From Kribbella amoyensis (GTDB taxonomy: Bacteria > Actinomycetota > Actinomycetes > Propionibacteriales > Kribbellaceae), in NCBI RefSeq assembly GCF_007828865.1, contig NZ_VIVK01000001.1, positions 372,001 through 436,000 of the forward strand: 64,000 bases of DNA, read 5' to 3'. Each line of letters opens with the position of its first letter. Position 1 is the stretch's first letter. Positions 40,503-50,872 of the stretch are shown here, piece after piece. Both the position numbers and the translations under genes were made by a program. The notes under the pieces are model-generated. The model had not been told where the DNA came from. It searched no databases and saw only the letters and a list, made by a program, of their open reading frames with translations.

Positions 40503-41702
40503 ATGACGAACAGCAGCGAGATTCAGGGTTTTCGGATCGAGGTTCCGCAGGCTGAGGTGGACGAGCTGCGGGCTCGGGTGCGGGATGCTCGGTGGCCGGC
40601 GGTGCCGCGGGTGGACGACTGGAGCCGGGGTGTGCCGGCCGGGTACTTGCAGGAGCTGGCCGAGTACTGGGCGGACGGGTTCGACTGGCGCGCTCAGGAG
40701 GCGGCGCTCAACGAGATTCCGCAATTCATCACCGAGATCGACGGGCAGCGGATCCACTTCCTGCACCAGCGGTCGCCCGAGCCCGATGCGGTGCCGTTGA
40801 TCCTGACGCACGGCTGGCCGGGGTCGCCGGTCGAGTTCAGCAAGGTGATCGGGCCACTCACCGACCCGCGATCGTACGGCGGGGACCCGGCGGACGCGTT
40901 CCACGTCGTGGTGCCGTCGTTGCCGGGGTACGGGTTCTCGAATCCGATCGGGGAGAACGGGTTCAACCTCTTCGGGGTCGCGTCGATGTGGGCCGAGTTG
41001 ATGACGCGCCTCGGGTACGAGCGGTTCGCGGCACACGGTACCGACGTGGGCTCCGGGGTCACCGGGATGCTCCCGTACGTCGCACCGGGCCGCGTCGTCG
41101 GACTGCACCTGGCCGGGCTGGTCGCGTCCACGCCGTTCGACGGACCGGTCGAGGTCGAAGGGTTGTCGGCGGCGGACGTGGTGAGGGCGGAGAAGTTCAA
41201 CCGGACGCTCGTCGACGGATTCGGGTACCTCACCCTGCAGTCGACGCGGCCGCAGACGCTGGCGTACTCGCTGAACGACTCGCCGATCGGCCAGCTGGCG
41301 TGGATCGTGGAGAAGTTCGCCGAGTGGACCGACCCGGCGGCCAAGCTGCCCGAGGAGGCGGTCGACAAGGACCAGCTGCTCACCAACGTCAGCCTGTACT
41401 GGTTCACCGGCTCGGGTGCTTCGTCCGCGCACGCGGTGGCCGACGGGATGGCCGCCTGGCGCGCCTTCGCCGAACAGCAGGCGAATCAGACCGAGGACGA
41501 CGCCGCGCAGCAGTGGTCCGCCCCCGGGCCGCCGACCGGGGTGGCCGTGTTCGGCGCCGAGACGGCGATCCGGAAGCTGACCGACCCGGTCGGCAAGATC
41601 GAGCACTGGACCGAGTACGAACGTGGTGGGCACTTCGCCGCGATGGAGGTCCCCGACCTGCTCACCGCCGACCTGCGGACCTTCTTCCGGCCGTTGCGCT
41701 GA
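40503..41702 (+). CDS. Epoxide hydrolase (EHN-domain alpha/beta hydrolase)
   Basis: A 399-residue enzyme with the N-terminal EHN extension (IQGFRIEVPQAEVDELRARV) found in microsomal-type epoxide hydrolases. The oxyanion HGWPGSP, the nucleophile Asp in AHGTDVGSGV and the His in GGHFAAMEVPD are present. TAGGTT ends 6 nt before the ATG, so it is probably leaderless. It stands alone after the PknG terminators. Substrate unknown. Confidence 0.92.
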   Translation: MTNSSEIQGFRIEVPQAEVDELRARVRDARWPAVPRVDDWSRGVPAGYLQELAEYWADGFDWRAQEAALNEIPQFITEIDGQRIHFLHQRSPEPDAVPLILTHGWPGSPVEFSKVIGPLTDPRSYGGDPADAFHVVVPSLPGYGFSNPIGENGFNLFGVASMWAELMTRLGYERFAAHGTDVGSGVTGMLPYVAPGRVVGLHLAGLVASTPFDGPVEVEGLSAADVVRAEKFNRTLVDGFGYLTLQSTRPQTLAYSLNDSPIGQLAWIVEKFAEWTDPAAKLPEEAVDKDQLLTNVSLYWFTGSGASSAHAVADGMAAWRAFAEQQANQTEDDAAQQWSAPGPPTGVAVFGAETAIRKLTDPVGKIEHWTEYERGGHFAAMEVPDLLTADLRTFFRPLR

Positions 41703-41720
41703 CCGGTCCCGGCGGCCGCG

Positions 41721-42161
41721 TCACCCGTGGGTCCACGCGGCCGCCGGCCGGAAGCACAGCACCTCGATCAGTACCGACCCGGCCAGGATCGGGACCGCCC
41801 AGGTCCACGGGTGATCGGGCACGCTGACCACCAGGATCCCTGTCCACAAAGCGATCCAGCCCCCGCCGTACCCGCGCAGCACACCCCGGTACCAGAGTCC
41901 GCCAGGCGCCTCAGCGGCACGATGACCGAAGTACACGAACAGGTAGGACGCGAGCGAGATCGGCCAGAAGACCCAGAGCCGGGCCCAGTCGTACGGGACC
42001 ATCACCAGCGCGCTGAGGCAGACGATCGCGACGGTCCAGTGGTAGGTCTCGGCGGCCCAGTTCAGCCGGCGGAGGCGCAAGGTGAGGACGATGGCGAGGG
42101 GCCCGAAGAGCACGGCGGCGACCCCGGCCGCCACGTGCAGGATCAGTGCGATGTCGCGCAT
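41721..42161 (-). CDS. Four-helix membrane protein of unknown function
   Basis: A 146-residue membrane protein with four hydrophobic helices and conserved-looking His residues (LILHVAAGVAAVLFGP, TYHWTVAIV, YFGHRAAE), a pattern seen in small heme- or metal-binding membrane families. The start is ATG 42161; an upstream in-frame ATG lies at 42188. It is convergent with the epoxide hydrolase, with 18 nt between the stops. Family not recognised with certainty. Confidence 0.72.
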   Translation of the reverse strand: MRDIALILHVAAGVAAVLFGPLAIVLTLRLRRLNWAAETYHWTVAIVCLSALVMVPYDWARLWVFWPISLASYLFVYFGHRAAEAPGGLWYRGVLRGYGGGWIALWTGILVVSVPDHPWTWAVPILAGSVLIEVLCFRPAAAWTHG

Positions 42162-42295
42162 CGCCCGCCCCTGCTCGGCTCCGGCCACCCTCCGGAGGTT
42201 GATGACATGTCAGGGAGCATAAGGACCAAAGCCCGCGCCGTCTGCCCTTCGCGACGGACTTTCTCGCGAAGGGCGGACGAAGGTACCGCGGCTGG

Positions 42296-43228
42296 TCAGC
42301 CGAGCGGGTGGCTGGCGACCACCCGGACCGCGAAGTTCCGGTAGTGCAGCCGTTCGAAGCTGGCCGCCATCGGCTTGTTGCCGAGGTCGGTGTCGGCTCC
42401 GATCCGCTCGGCGCCCTGCTCGGCCAGGACGTGGGTGATCTCGGCGAGCAGGTCGTCGCTGTACCGATGGCCGCGATGCTCGGCGAGGACCCCGAGGTAC
42501 CCGACGACCGGGCCGCCGTTGTTGGCCGACGGCACCGCGAACCCGATCAGCGCACCCGCCTCGTCGTACGCGAGCCGCCACCAGGACCGGTCACCCGGCA
42601 GGGATCGGTACAGCTCCACCTCCTCGCGAGCGGCGCCGTCCACGCCCACCCGGGCGACGGCTCGCGCGGTCGAGGCGTCGAGGCTGCCCTCGATCACCCG
42701 GCGGAACACGTCCACGAACGCCTCGTCGTCGGCCGGCTCGAACCGCAGCCGGGTCGACCGGGCCGGCAACCCGTCGGCCGGGGTCCACTCGTACCGCAGC
42801 CGCTCGGTGGTCTCCGACAACCCGGCCGCGGCCGCCGCCTGGAGCCGGGGTTCGAGGGCGGCGACGACGTCCGGCCGATCACGCCAGCCGTTCGGCAGGA
42901 AGATGTGGTACTCCGGGCCCTCGTGGCCGGCGGGGAACGAGGCGGTGCCGTGCTTGATCAGCTCGGCCCAGACCGGAACCGGGTCGCCCGTACCCGCGTA
43001 GTACAGGCCGTCGATGGCCAGCGGGTGAGCGAACTGCTCCATCCCCCACCAGACGGCGAGGGCGGTGATGCGGCCGTCCTCCTCGGCGACCCAGGTCCAC
43101 TCGTGCCGGTACGCGCCGGACGCGAGGAACTGCTGGAACCGCTCGAGCGTGACGGTGTTGACCGACTGGTCGGCGATCAGGGCGAGCAGGGTGTCGAGGT
43201 CGGCCTCGACGGTGGTGCGGATGTTCAC
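42296..43228 (-). CDS. Tandem GNAT-type N-acetyltransferase
   Basis: A 310-residue protein with two GNAT-like halves. The first is degenerate around WTWVAEEDGRITALAVWWG. The second has the acetyl-CoA segment VVGYLGVLAEHRGHRYSDDLL and the closing LHYRNFAVR. The GTG start at 43228 follows GGAGG at only 4 nt, and this GGAGG pairs with CCTCC just upstream. A leader ORF (43259-43315) precedes it. This setup looks like translational attenuation, common for inducible resistance enzymes. Substrate unknown. Confidence 0.88.
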   Translation of the reverse strand: MNIRTTVEADLDTLLALIADQSVNTVTLERFQQFLASGAYRHEWTWVAEEDGRITALAVWWGMEQFAHPLAIDGLYYAGTGDPVPVWAELIKHGTASFPAGHEGPEYHIFLPNGWRDRPDVVAALEPRLQAAAAAGLSETTERLRYEWTPADGLPARSTRLRFEPADDEAFVDVFRRVIEGSLDASTARAVARVGVDGAAREEVELYRSLPGDRSWWRLAYDEAGALIGFAVPSANNGGPVVGYLGVLAEHRGHRYSDDLLAEITHVLAEQGAERIGADTDLGNKPMAASFERLHYRNFAVRVVASHPLG

Positions 43229-43232
43229 GAAT

Positions 43233-43281
43233 CCTCCAGCAAGGAGGCGCGGATCCGCTCAGTGCGAGCTGTACGAGCGGA
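43233..43281 (-). promoter_or_regulatory. Shine-Dalgarno-masking hairpin and alternative stem
   Basis: On the minus strand CCTCC (43243-43247) and GGAGG (43233-43237) enclose TTGCT; GGAGG is the ribosome site of the acetyltransferase. Upstream, TCCGCTC inside the leader ORF (43275-43281) pairs with GAGCGGA over its stop codon (43254-43260). Ribosomes on the leader would affect the latter stem. Confidence 0.5.
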
Positions 43282-43315
43282 GGTTTCGCGCCGGGACACA
43301 AGTCAGGGTGATCAT
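43259..43315 (-). CDS. Putative 18-aa leader peptide of the acetyltransferase
   Basis: An 18-codon ORF, MITLTCVPARNLRSYSSH, with an excellent GGAAGGAG ribosome site 6 nt before its ATG. Its stop lies 30 nt before the acetyltransferase GTG and inside a 7-bp stem. The strong ribosome site for so short an ORF supports a regulatory role. Confidence 0.5.
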   Translation of the reverse strand: MITLTCVPARNLRSYSSH

Positions 43316-43442
43316 CGGTCGCTCCTTCCGCTCCGAGGGTCTCTCGCTGCCGCAGACCTTAGCGAAACGTCGGGGTCATAGGCCAGCGATTATTCACAGC
43401 TGGGATGTACCAGCGGGGTTCGGGCCGGGAAGCCTCCGAACC

Positions 43443-43886
43443 ATGCGAACCCCCATCACCCGGGCCCTCGCCGCCGTCGCCGCACTGCTGGCCACGTTCT
43501 TCCTCGGCCTCAGCACGGCGTCCGCCGCCGCCCCCGCCGCCCGAACCGCCCCCACGTCCCTCAGCTACGCCGTCCCGTTCTCGATCGCCGCGCTGCCGTC
43601 CTGCGAGCTGAGTTCGTTGCCGGCCGAGGCGTCCGAGACCCTCGACCTGATCCACTCCGGCGGGCCGTTCCCGCACGAGCAGGACGGCACCGTCTTCCAG
43701 AACCGGGAAGGCATCCTGCCCGACGAGTCCACCGGCTACTACCACGAGTACACCGTGGAGACGCCCGGCTCACCCGACCGCGGCGCGCGCCGGCTGGTCG
43801 GCGGCGGCGAGACCACCGACCCGGAGAACCTGTACTACACCGACGACCACTACGCGTCCTTCTGCGAGGTCGATACCGCGGCCTGA
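43443..43886 (+). CDS. Secreted guanyl-specific ribonuclease, RNase Sa-like
   Basis: A 147-residue precursor: an Ala-rich signal peptide (cleavage near STASAAAPA) and a ~95-residue N1/T1-type microbial RNase. SLPAEASETLDLIHSGGPFP, QDGTVFQNREGILP and GYYHEYTV match Streptomyces RNase Sa. The catalytic Glu (YHEYTV), Arg (RGARRL) and His (DDHYASF) are kept. The first Cys is conserved, but the second lies in SFCEVD, a few residues earlier than in RNase Sa. No barstar-like inhibitor gene adjoins it. Confidence 0.92.
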   Translation: MRTPITRALAAVAALLATFFLGLSTASAAAPAARTAPTSLSYAVPFSIAALPSCELSSLPAEASETLDLIHSGGPFPHEQDGTVFQNREGILPDESTGYYHEYTVETPGSPDRGARRLVGGGETTDPENLYYTDDHYASFCEVDTAA

Positions 43887-43898
43887 AAAGATACGGCG

Positions 43899-44459
43899 GT
43901 GAGAACTTCAACCGCCGTCCTGCCCGGCCAGTTCGAGCTGACCTGGGCGCTGTTCGAGTACCACCTGAACCGGCTGACCCCGGAGGACCTGCTCTGGGAA
44001 CCGGCGGCGGTGTGCTGGACCATGCGCCCGGACGGCTCGGGCGGCTGGCGGGCCGACTGGGACGAGCGCGAACTCGACCCGATCCCGGTCCCCACGATCG
44101 GCTGGCTCAGCTGGCACATCGGCTGGTGGTGGACGGTCGCGCTCGCGCATGCCCAGCAGGTCATCCCGCCGCACCGGACCGAGATCCACTGGCCCGGCGA
44201 CCTGGCCGGCACGCTGAGCTGGATGCGCCGGCTGCAGGACGAGTGGGCCGCCGTCCTGACCGACACCGACGCCGAGCGGCTGGACCAGCCGGCCGCGTTC
44301 CCGTGGCCGCCCGAGGCGGGCAAGTCGGTCGCGGACATGTACGCGTGGGTGAACGCCGAGCTGATGAAGAACGCCGCCGAGATCGGCCAGCTCCGGCTGC
44401 TCCGCGCGGCCCAGGTCGCCCCCGACCCGGCGAGCCACCCCTTCCCCGCGGGGCAGTGA
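43899..44459 (+). CDS. DinB-superfamily protein
   Basis: A 186-residue four-helix-bundle protein of the DinB/YfiT type. The expected metal His residues fit IGWLSWHIGWWWTVA and a later site. It begins with GTG 43899, 12 nt after the RNase stop. Such proteins are often thiol-dependent S-transferases using mycothiol or bacillithiol in actinobacteria and firmicutes. Specific role unknown. Confidence 0.82.
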   Translation: MRTSTAVLPGQFELTWALFEYHLNRLTPEDLLWEPAAVCWTMRPDGSGGWRADWDERELDPIPVPTIGWLSWHIGWWWTVALAHAQQVIPPHRTEIHWPGDLAGTLSWMRRLQDEWAAVLTDTDAERLDQPAAFPWPPEAGKSVADMYAWVNAELMKNAAEIGQLRLLRAAQVAPDPASHPFPAGQ

Positions 44460-44542
44460 ACCCGGCCGGGACCTTCTCGCCGGTGCTCGCCCAGCGGCTG
44501 ATCACCGGCACCTGACCGCCGGACACAGCAAACCGGACACAG

Positions 44543-44578
44543 CGAAGCGGTCCCGGGCCGAGGCCCGGGACCGCTTCG
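44543..44578. terminator. Strong hairpin terminator, groEL 3' end
   Basis: A perfect 16-bp stem (CGAAGCGGTCCCGGGC and its complement) with loop CGAG lies 23 nt beyond the groEL stop on the minus strand. It can also end the convergent DinB transcript. Confidence 0.82.
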
Positions 44579-44601
44579 TCGTGCTGGTGAACTTCAGGAG
44601 A

Positions 44602-46433
<1,832 letters not shown>

Positions 46434-46466
46434 GCCAGCGACCATCCAGGAGCCTAGGGTGACGGT

Positions 46467-47027
46467 GTGGGTATCGAGGTGGGACCGACCACTCCCGAGC
46501 GCTGGGCGGACGTGCGCACCGTGATGGGCGAACGCGGTGACCCGTCCAGGTGCTTCTGCCAGTACTTCCGGCTCCGCGGCAAGGCATGGAACTCGGCCAC
46601 TCCGGAGAACAACCGGGACGCGCTGCGTGACCAGGTCCACGGCGACGAGCGGGCACCCGGCGTCCTGGCGACCGCGCCCGACGGTACGCCGGTCGGCTGG
46701 TGTGCCGTGGCTCCCCGGGCGGCCTATCCCCGCGTGCTCGCGTCACCGAACTGGCGCGGCGGTGATCCCGAGGCCTGGGTGATCACGTGCTTCGTCGTCC
46801 CGGTCCCGCACCGCCGCCAGGGCGTCGCCGCTCACCTGGTCGAAGGGGCCGTGGACTTCGCCCGGGACCAGGGCGCGACCGTGGTGGAAGCCTGCGCGGT
46901 CGACACCGCCCGAGCAGGCCGGGTCCCGTCGGCCGATCTCTACCGCGGACCCCTCTCGATCTACCTCGACGCCGGCTTCGAGGAGATCGCCCGGACCTCC
47001 CCGCAGTGGGTCCTGGTCCGCCGTTAG
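46467..47027 (+). CDS. GNAT-family N-acetyltransferase
   Basis: A 186-residue GNAT protein: ITCFVVPVPHRRQGVAAHLV is the acetyl-CoA-binding motif A, followed by GATVVEACAVD. A Cys-rich stretch RCFCQYFRLRG near residue 30 is typical of a subgroup of actinobacterial GNATs. TAGGGT ends 6 nt before the GTG, so it is probably leaderless. It is divergent from groEL, and its last 4 nt overlap the convergent YjbR-like gene. Substrate unknown. Confidence 0.88.
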   Translation: MGIEVGPTTPERWADVRTVMGERGDPSRCFCQYFRLRGKAWNSATPENNRDALRDQVHGDERAPGVLATAPDGTPVGWCAVAPRAAYPRVLASPNWRGGDPEAWVITCFVVPVPHRRQGVAAHLVEGAVDFARDQGATVVEACAVDTARAGRVPSADLYRGPLSIYLDAGFEEIARTSPQWVLVRR

Positions 47028-47371
47028 GGCTGTGGCGTGGTCTCCCACTGCTTGATCAGGTACTTGGGGGCTGTCAGCCGCCAGGCCTCGATGATCAGCT
47101 CGGTGACCTCGTCCTCGTCGGCCGCGGCCAGGTCGATGACGAGCCAGCCGAACCGGCCGGACTCCCACCAGGACGAGTAGACGTCCGGGTTCTCCGCGAT
47201 CAGCGCCTGCTGCTCCTCCCGGAACGACTTCAGGAACAGCGTCGACTCGTCCTCGGACAGGTACCCGAAGCCCTTCTTGCGAACCCGGAAGGCCGGCTGC
47301 CCGGCCCAGCCCTCCTGCTCCTCCGCCCCCGGCAACCCCAGCACCAGTTTCAGCACCGCCTGCGCTTCCAT
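47024..47371 (-). CDS. MmcQ/YjbR-family protein
   Basis: A 115-residue protein of the YjbR/MmcQ double-wing family: LKLVLGLPGAEEQEGWAGQPAFRV (in part) at the start, LFLKSFREEQQALIAENP in the middle, WLVIDLAAADEDEVTELIIEAW at the end. The fold resembles a DNA-binding protein, but function is not established. Its 3' end overlaps the GNAT gene by 4 nt. Confidence 0.85.
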   Translation of the reverse strand: MEAQAVLKLVLGLPGAEEQEGWAGQPAFRVRKKGFGYLSEDESTLFLKSFREEQQALIAENPDVYSSWWESGRFGWLVIDLAAADEDEVTELIIEAWRLTAPKYLIKQWETTPQP

Positions 47372-47503
47372 CCTCCGACCGTAGGCGGCGGCACCGACAG
47401 AAGTCGTCAGGGACCCCGGCCCGGGGGTCCCGGGGTCGGGTCAGGGGCCGCTCGGTACCGATCCCGATGTGCCGCGGGGTCCGCAGGCAGCAGAGTTGAG
47501 GAC

Positions 47504-47833
47504 ATGACGAACTCCACCGCACCTTTCTCGAACCTGTCCGGCAAGGTCCTCCGCCGCTCCAAGAACCAGCGCATGCTGTCCGGTGTCTCCGGCGGGATCG
47601 CGGAGTACCTGAACATCGACGTCACCCTGGTCCGCCTGGGCATCGTCGGTCTCACCCTGATCACCGGCGGCTCCGCGCTGCTCGGCTACGTGGTCGCGTG
47701 GATCGTGATCCCGGAGGCCGACGGCAAGGCCGTCTGGCAGAACGTCCAGCAGAACATCCAGCAGCCCCAGCAGGACTCGCCCGAGGCGGACATCGCCACC
47801 CGCATCTACGACGACAAGCCGCCGGCCGCGTGA
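47504..47833 (+). CDS. PspC-domain membrane protein
   Basis: A 109-residue protein with a single PspC domain: KVLRRSKNQRMLSGVSGGIA, then LVRLGIVGLTLITGGSALLG as the membrane helix. A Gln-rich tail follows (NVQQNIQQPQQD). PspC proteins take part in envelope-stress responses. It stands alone, without PspA or a two-component system nearby. The ATG follows TTGAGGAC. Confidence 0.9.
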   Translation: MTNSTAPFSNLSGKVLRRSKNQRMLSGVSGGIAEYLNIDVTLVRLGIVGLTLITGGSALLGYVVAWIVIPEADGKAVWQNVQQNIQQPQQDSPEADIATRIYDDKPPAA

Positions 47834-47853
47834 TCCGCCGGCCGGAGCGAGGA

Positions 47854-48346
47854 TCAGAACTTTCCTTGTTTCTTGGCGTCTTCCAGTTGCTGGACGAAGG
47901 CCGCCGCCGCTGCCTGGCGGTCGGCGGCCACCTCGGGCGCGACCTGGGCGATCAGTGCCTCGAGCCCCTGCCGGGCCGCGTCCGAACCGGTTGCTGAGCG
48001 CCACAACAGCTCATGGACCTTCGCCTCCAGGTGAGGGGCGCGGTCGAGAACGAGGTCGGCCGTACCCTGCGCGTCCGCGGCGATCCGCCGGGCGACGGGC
48101 TTGAGCTTGCGCTCGACCTTCTCGGGCGTGGTACCACTCTTGCGCCGGTCCCGCCAGCGGGTCAGGGACACGATCGCCGGGCCGCTGAAGCGCGCCAGGT
48201 TGAACCCGAGCACGACGCCCGGTGAACTTGCAGAGCGCCAGATCGAGCCGCCCGACCGACGCCTCGACATCGGCCGGCGCCTCCGGGGCCGTGATGATCA
48301 GCTCGCCGGACAGCTTGCCCTCGACCAACCAGCCGACTGTCGCCAC
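47854..48346 (-). pseudogene. Small gene with an apparent +1 frameshift
   Basis: From GTG 48346 (AGGGGAAC site upstream) one frame encodes ATVGWLVEGKLSGELIITAP and on to LDLALCKFTG with high third-position GC. Near 48216-48222, within ACCGGGCG, the coding signal jumps to another frame that continues VVLGFNLARFSGPAIVSL and ends at 47854 with KKQGKF. The second frame has no ribosome site of its own, and the first has no stop nearby. Removing one G of GGG would join them into a ~163-residue helical protein. It could be a real mutation, a sequencing error or programmed frameshifting. Function unknown. Confidence 0.6.
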
Positions 48347-48458
48347 GTCGTTCCCCTGTCGCGCGATAGAGACGCACTCCGCAGCGCCGGACCACCTCGA
48401 CAGTAGCAGCGAGCTCACGACGGAAGACGAAATCCGGGATCGCTGTCACACTGCTCGC

Positions 48459-49730
48459 GTGCAGACCGACAGTGGGGTGGTCCAGTGCCCCGAGTGCTCG
48501 CTGCGGATCAGGGTTGATCCCGGCTATGTGACCTGGTGCGACCAGTGTGGATGGAACGTCGATCCGGGCCCGGCCGACCGTCCGTTGCCGGCGTGGCGGA
48601 CGAAGCTGGAACACCGGCTCGCCGACACGCTGTACCGCGAACTCGAACAGGGCGCGGTCCATCGCCCGGGCTGGGATCTGGCCCGCGTCACCGCCCTCGT
48701 ACTCTCCGCCCTGCTGCTCGTCCTGCCGGTGACCGGATTGCTCGCCGGCGTCGGACTGATCGTGTTCTACCGGCCGTTCTGGCTCAGCATTCCGCTGGCG
48801 CTCATCGCCTTCGCCATCGCGGCCGCCTTCCGGCCTCGCGCGCAGTACCTGCCGCCGGACTCGCCCCTGGTCCTGCGCGACGAGGCACCCGGGTTGTTCG
48901 CACTGCTCGACGAGATCGCCGCCGCCCTCGGGACCCAGCGAATCGCGGCCGTCGCCGTGGACACCGAGCCGAACGTCTGGTTCGCCCGGATCGGCTGGCG
49001 CTTCCGCCCGGTGGTCGGGATCGGCCTGCCGCTGTGGGTGACGCTCGGCCCGCAGGAGCGTGTCGCGGTGCTCGCCCACGAACTCGGGCACGGCAAGAAC
49101 GGGGACGCGCGGCACGGCTGGGTGACCGAGGCGGCACGGTCGATCCTCGACCAGCTGCACCGGGCGTTCAGCAACCAGGAGTACGACGAGTACCGGCTGG
49201 ATGTGGCGTACGCGGTGGGTGCGGACACCACGCAGGGCCACCTGACCCGGGTGATCAACAGCATTCTCGGTCCGCTCGTCCGCGGGTACACGTGGCTGCT
49301 GGACCGGACCGACCTGCGCAGCGGCCAGCGGGCGGAGTACCTGGCCGACCGTAAGTCCGGTGAGGTGGCCGGGTCGGAAGCGGCCGCGGCTGCGTTGGAG
49401 CGGTCGTTGCTCGCCGACGCGGCGTACCGCGCGCTGGAGCGGGCGCTGCGCTTCGAGCAGGACGTACCGCCGTTGGAGGCCGTGCGGCGCTCGGTCAGCG
49501 GCGTGCCGCGGCGGGAGATCGAGCGGCGGCTCCGGGTCAGCGAGCTGCGGGAGACGCGGACGGATGCCACGCACCCGCCCACGAACCTGCGGACCAAGCT
49601 GATCCGGACCCGGCCGTCGACCAGCGCCCGTGTCGTTCTCGGGATCGACGCCAACCGCGTGATCGACCGCGAACTCGCCCCGGCCGCCGACGCCGCCCTC
49701 AAGGAGCTCCGCGCCGAGCTGCCCCGCTGA
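48459..49730 (+). CDS. M48-family membrane metalloprotease with zinc ribbon
   Basis: A 423-residue protein. An N-terminal zinc ribbon (Cys10/13/27/30: QCPEC and WCDQC) precedes two membrane helices near 90-130, then an M48 (HtpX/Ste24-like) protease domain with VAVLAHELGHGKNGD and a downstream Glu in RAEYLADRKSG. The start is taken as GTG 48459, 6 nt after CACACT. Likely role: membrane protein quality control. The added ribbon is unusual for HtpX. Confidence 0.88.
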   Translation: MQTDSGVVQCPECSLRIRVDPGYVTWCDQCGWNVDPGPADRPLPAWRTKLEHRLADTLYRELEQGAVHRPGWDLARVTALVLSALLLVLPVTGLLAGVGLIVFYRPFWLSIPLALIAFAIAAAFRPRAQYLPPDSPLVLRDEAPGLFALLDEIAAALGTQRIAAVAVDTEPNVWFARIGWRFRPVVGIGLPLWVTLGPQERVAVLAHELGHGKNGDARHGWVTEAARSILDQLHRAFSNQEYDEYRLDVAYAVGADTTQGHLTRVINSILGPLVRGYTWLLDRTDLRSGQRAEYLADRKSGEVAGSEAAAAALERSLLADAAYRALERALRFEQDVPPLEAVRRSVSGVPRREIERRLRVSELRETRTDATHPPTNLRTKLIRTRPSTSARVVLGIDANRVIDRELAPAADAALKELRAELPR

Positions 49731-49737
49731 AACGCCC

Positions 49738-50706
49738 TCAGACCCCGAGGGCGGACTTGCGGGCCACAGCGGCGACGGCGATGTCCGGCTGGTCGGCGAA
49801 GATGCCCTCGATGCCGAGGGCGGTGAAGTGATCGAGCTCGGCGGCCAGGTCGAGGCCGGCCGGGAGGAAGAGGCGTTCGGCGCGGAAGGTCCACACCTGA
49901 ACCGCCAGACCGGCGCGATGGGCCTGCTCGACCAGGCCGGTCGGGGTCCCGAGGGAGCCGTCGGCCCGACGCGGGATCACCAGGTCCTTGTGCGGCGCGA
50001 GCACCTGGGCGTACGTCGAGATCTCGCGCAGTCCGGCCGGTTCGATCAGGTCGGCGAAGGTCCGGCCGTCACCGGTGCGGAGGAAGTCGTTCGGCGCGCT
50101 CTCCGCGTCGATCAGCTGGACCAGCGGGACGTCGGTGAGGACGGCGAGCCGGCGCAGGCTGGTCGGCTCGAAGGACTGCACCATCACCTCGTCCGGACCG
50201 GCGCCGAGGACGGCGAGCCGGTCGGCCAGCAGTTCCTCCAACGGCAGCCCCACCCGGCGGAAGTACGCCGGATGCTTGATCTCGGGGATCACCCCGATCG
50301 GCCGGCCGAGGCGCACCGACTCCTGCCGGGCCAGCAGCAGCACGTCGTCGAAGGTGGGGATCGTCTCCCGCCCGTCGTACGCCGTGTTGGCCGCGCGCAG
50401 GTGCGGCATCCGCTCCCGGGCCCGCAACGTACACAGCTCCGGGTAGGTGAAGTCCTCGACGAACCAGCCGGTGACGGCGGTCCCGTCGATGATCTTGGTG
50501 ATCCGCCGGTCCGCGAACACCGGGTGGTCGGCGACGTCGGTGGTGCCGGAGATCTCGTTCTCGTGCCGGGCGACCAGGACGCCGTCGAGCGTGGCGACCA
50601 GGTCCGGTTCCAGGTAGTCGGCCCCGAGGGCCGCGGCCAGGCGGTACGCCGCCGGCGTGTGTTCCGGGCGGTACCCGCTCGCTCCCCGATGCGCGATGAC
50701 CAGCAT
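49738..50706 (-). CDS. Glycerophosphodiester phosphodiesterase-family protein
   Basis: A 322-residue TIM-barrel enzyme that cleaves glycerophosphodiesters to glycerol-3-phosphate and an alcohol. The N-terminal VIAHRGASGYRPEHT holds the catalytic His and Arg-Gly; LEPDLVATLDGVLVARHE supplies the metal Glu/Asp and second His; the late IPEIKHP is the usual metal-ligand segment. ATG 50706 is chosen because homologs begin there. It has no signal peptide and is probably cytoplasmic. Divergent from the ABC exporter. Confidence 0.93.
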   Translation of the reverse strand: MLVIAHRGASGYRPEHTPAAYRLAAALGADYLEPDLVATLDGVLVARHENEISGTTDVADHPVFADRRITKIIDGTAVTGWFVEDFTYPELCTLRARERMPHLRAANTAYDGRETIPTFDDVLLLARQESVRLGRPIGVIPEIKHPAYFRRVGLPLEELLADRLAVLGAGPDEVMVQSFEPTSLRRLAVLTDVPLVQLIDAESAPNDFLRTGDGRTFADLIEPAGLREISTYAQVLAPHKDLVIPRRADGSLGTPTGLVEQAHRAGLAVQVWTFRAERLFLPAGLDLAAELDHFTALGIEGIFADQPDIAVAAVARKSALGV

Positions 50707-50872
50707 GGATCCAGGACAGGCGGTCCAGGTGGCGGCCCGGGAACCCGTTGCCCAACGCAAGGTGAAGCTCTCCTGAGGGGAACGCACGGCGGAGGTCACC
50801 TGATCGGTCCGCCCCCGGCGGCAGATAAATCGCATGCGGTCTGTCGGTGCCGAGACCTAGCCTGAAAAGGTT

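Noticed and set aside
48011..48215. Continuation of the first frame of the frameshifted gene as a separate 100-residue C-terminus
   Set aside because: Third-position GC falls sharply in that frame while the overlapping frame becomes almost fully G/C-ending, so it is not coding there.
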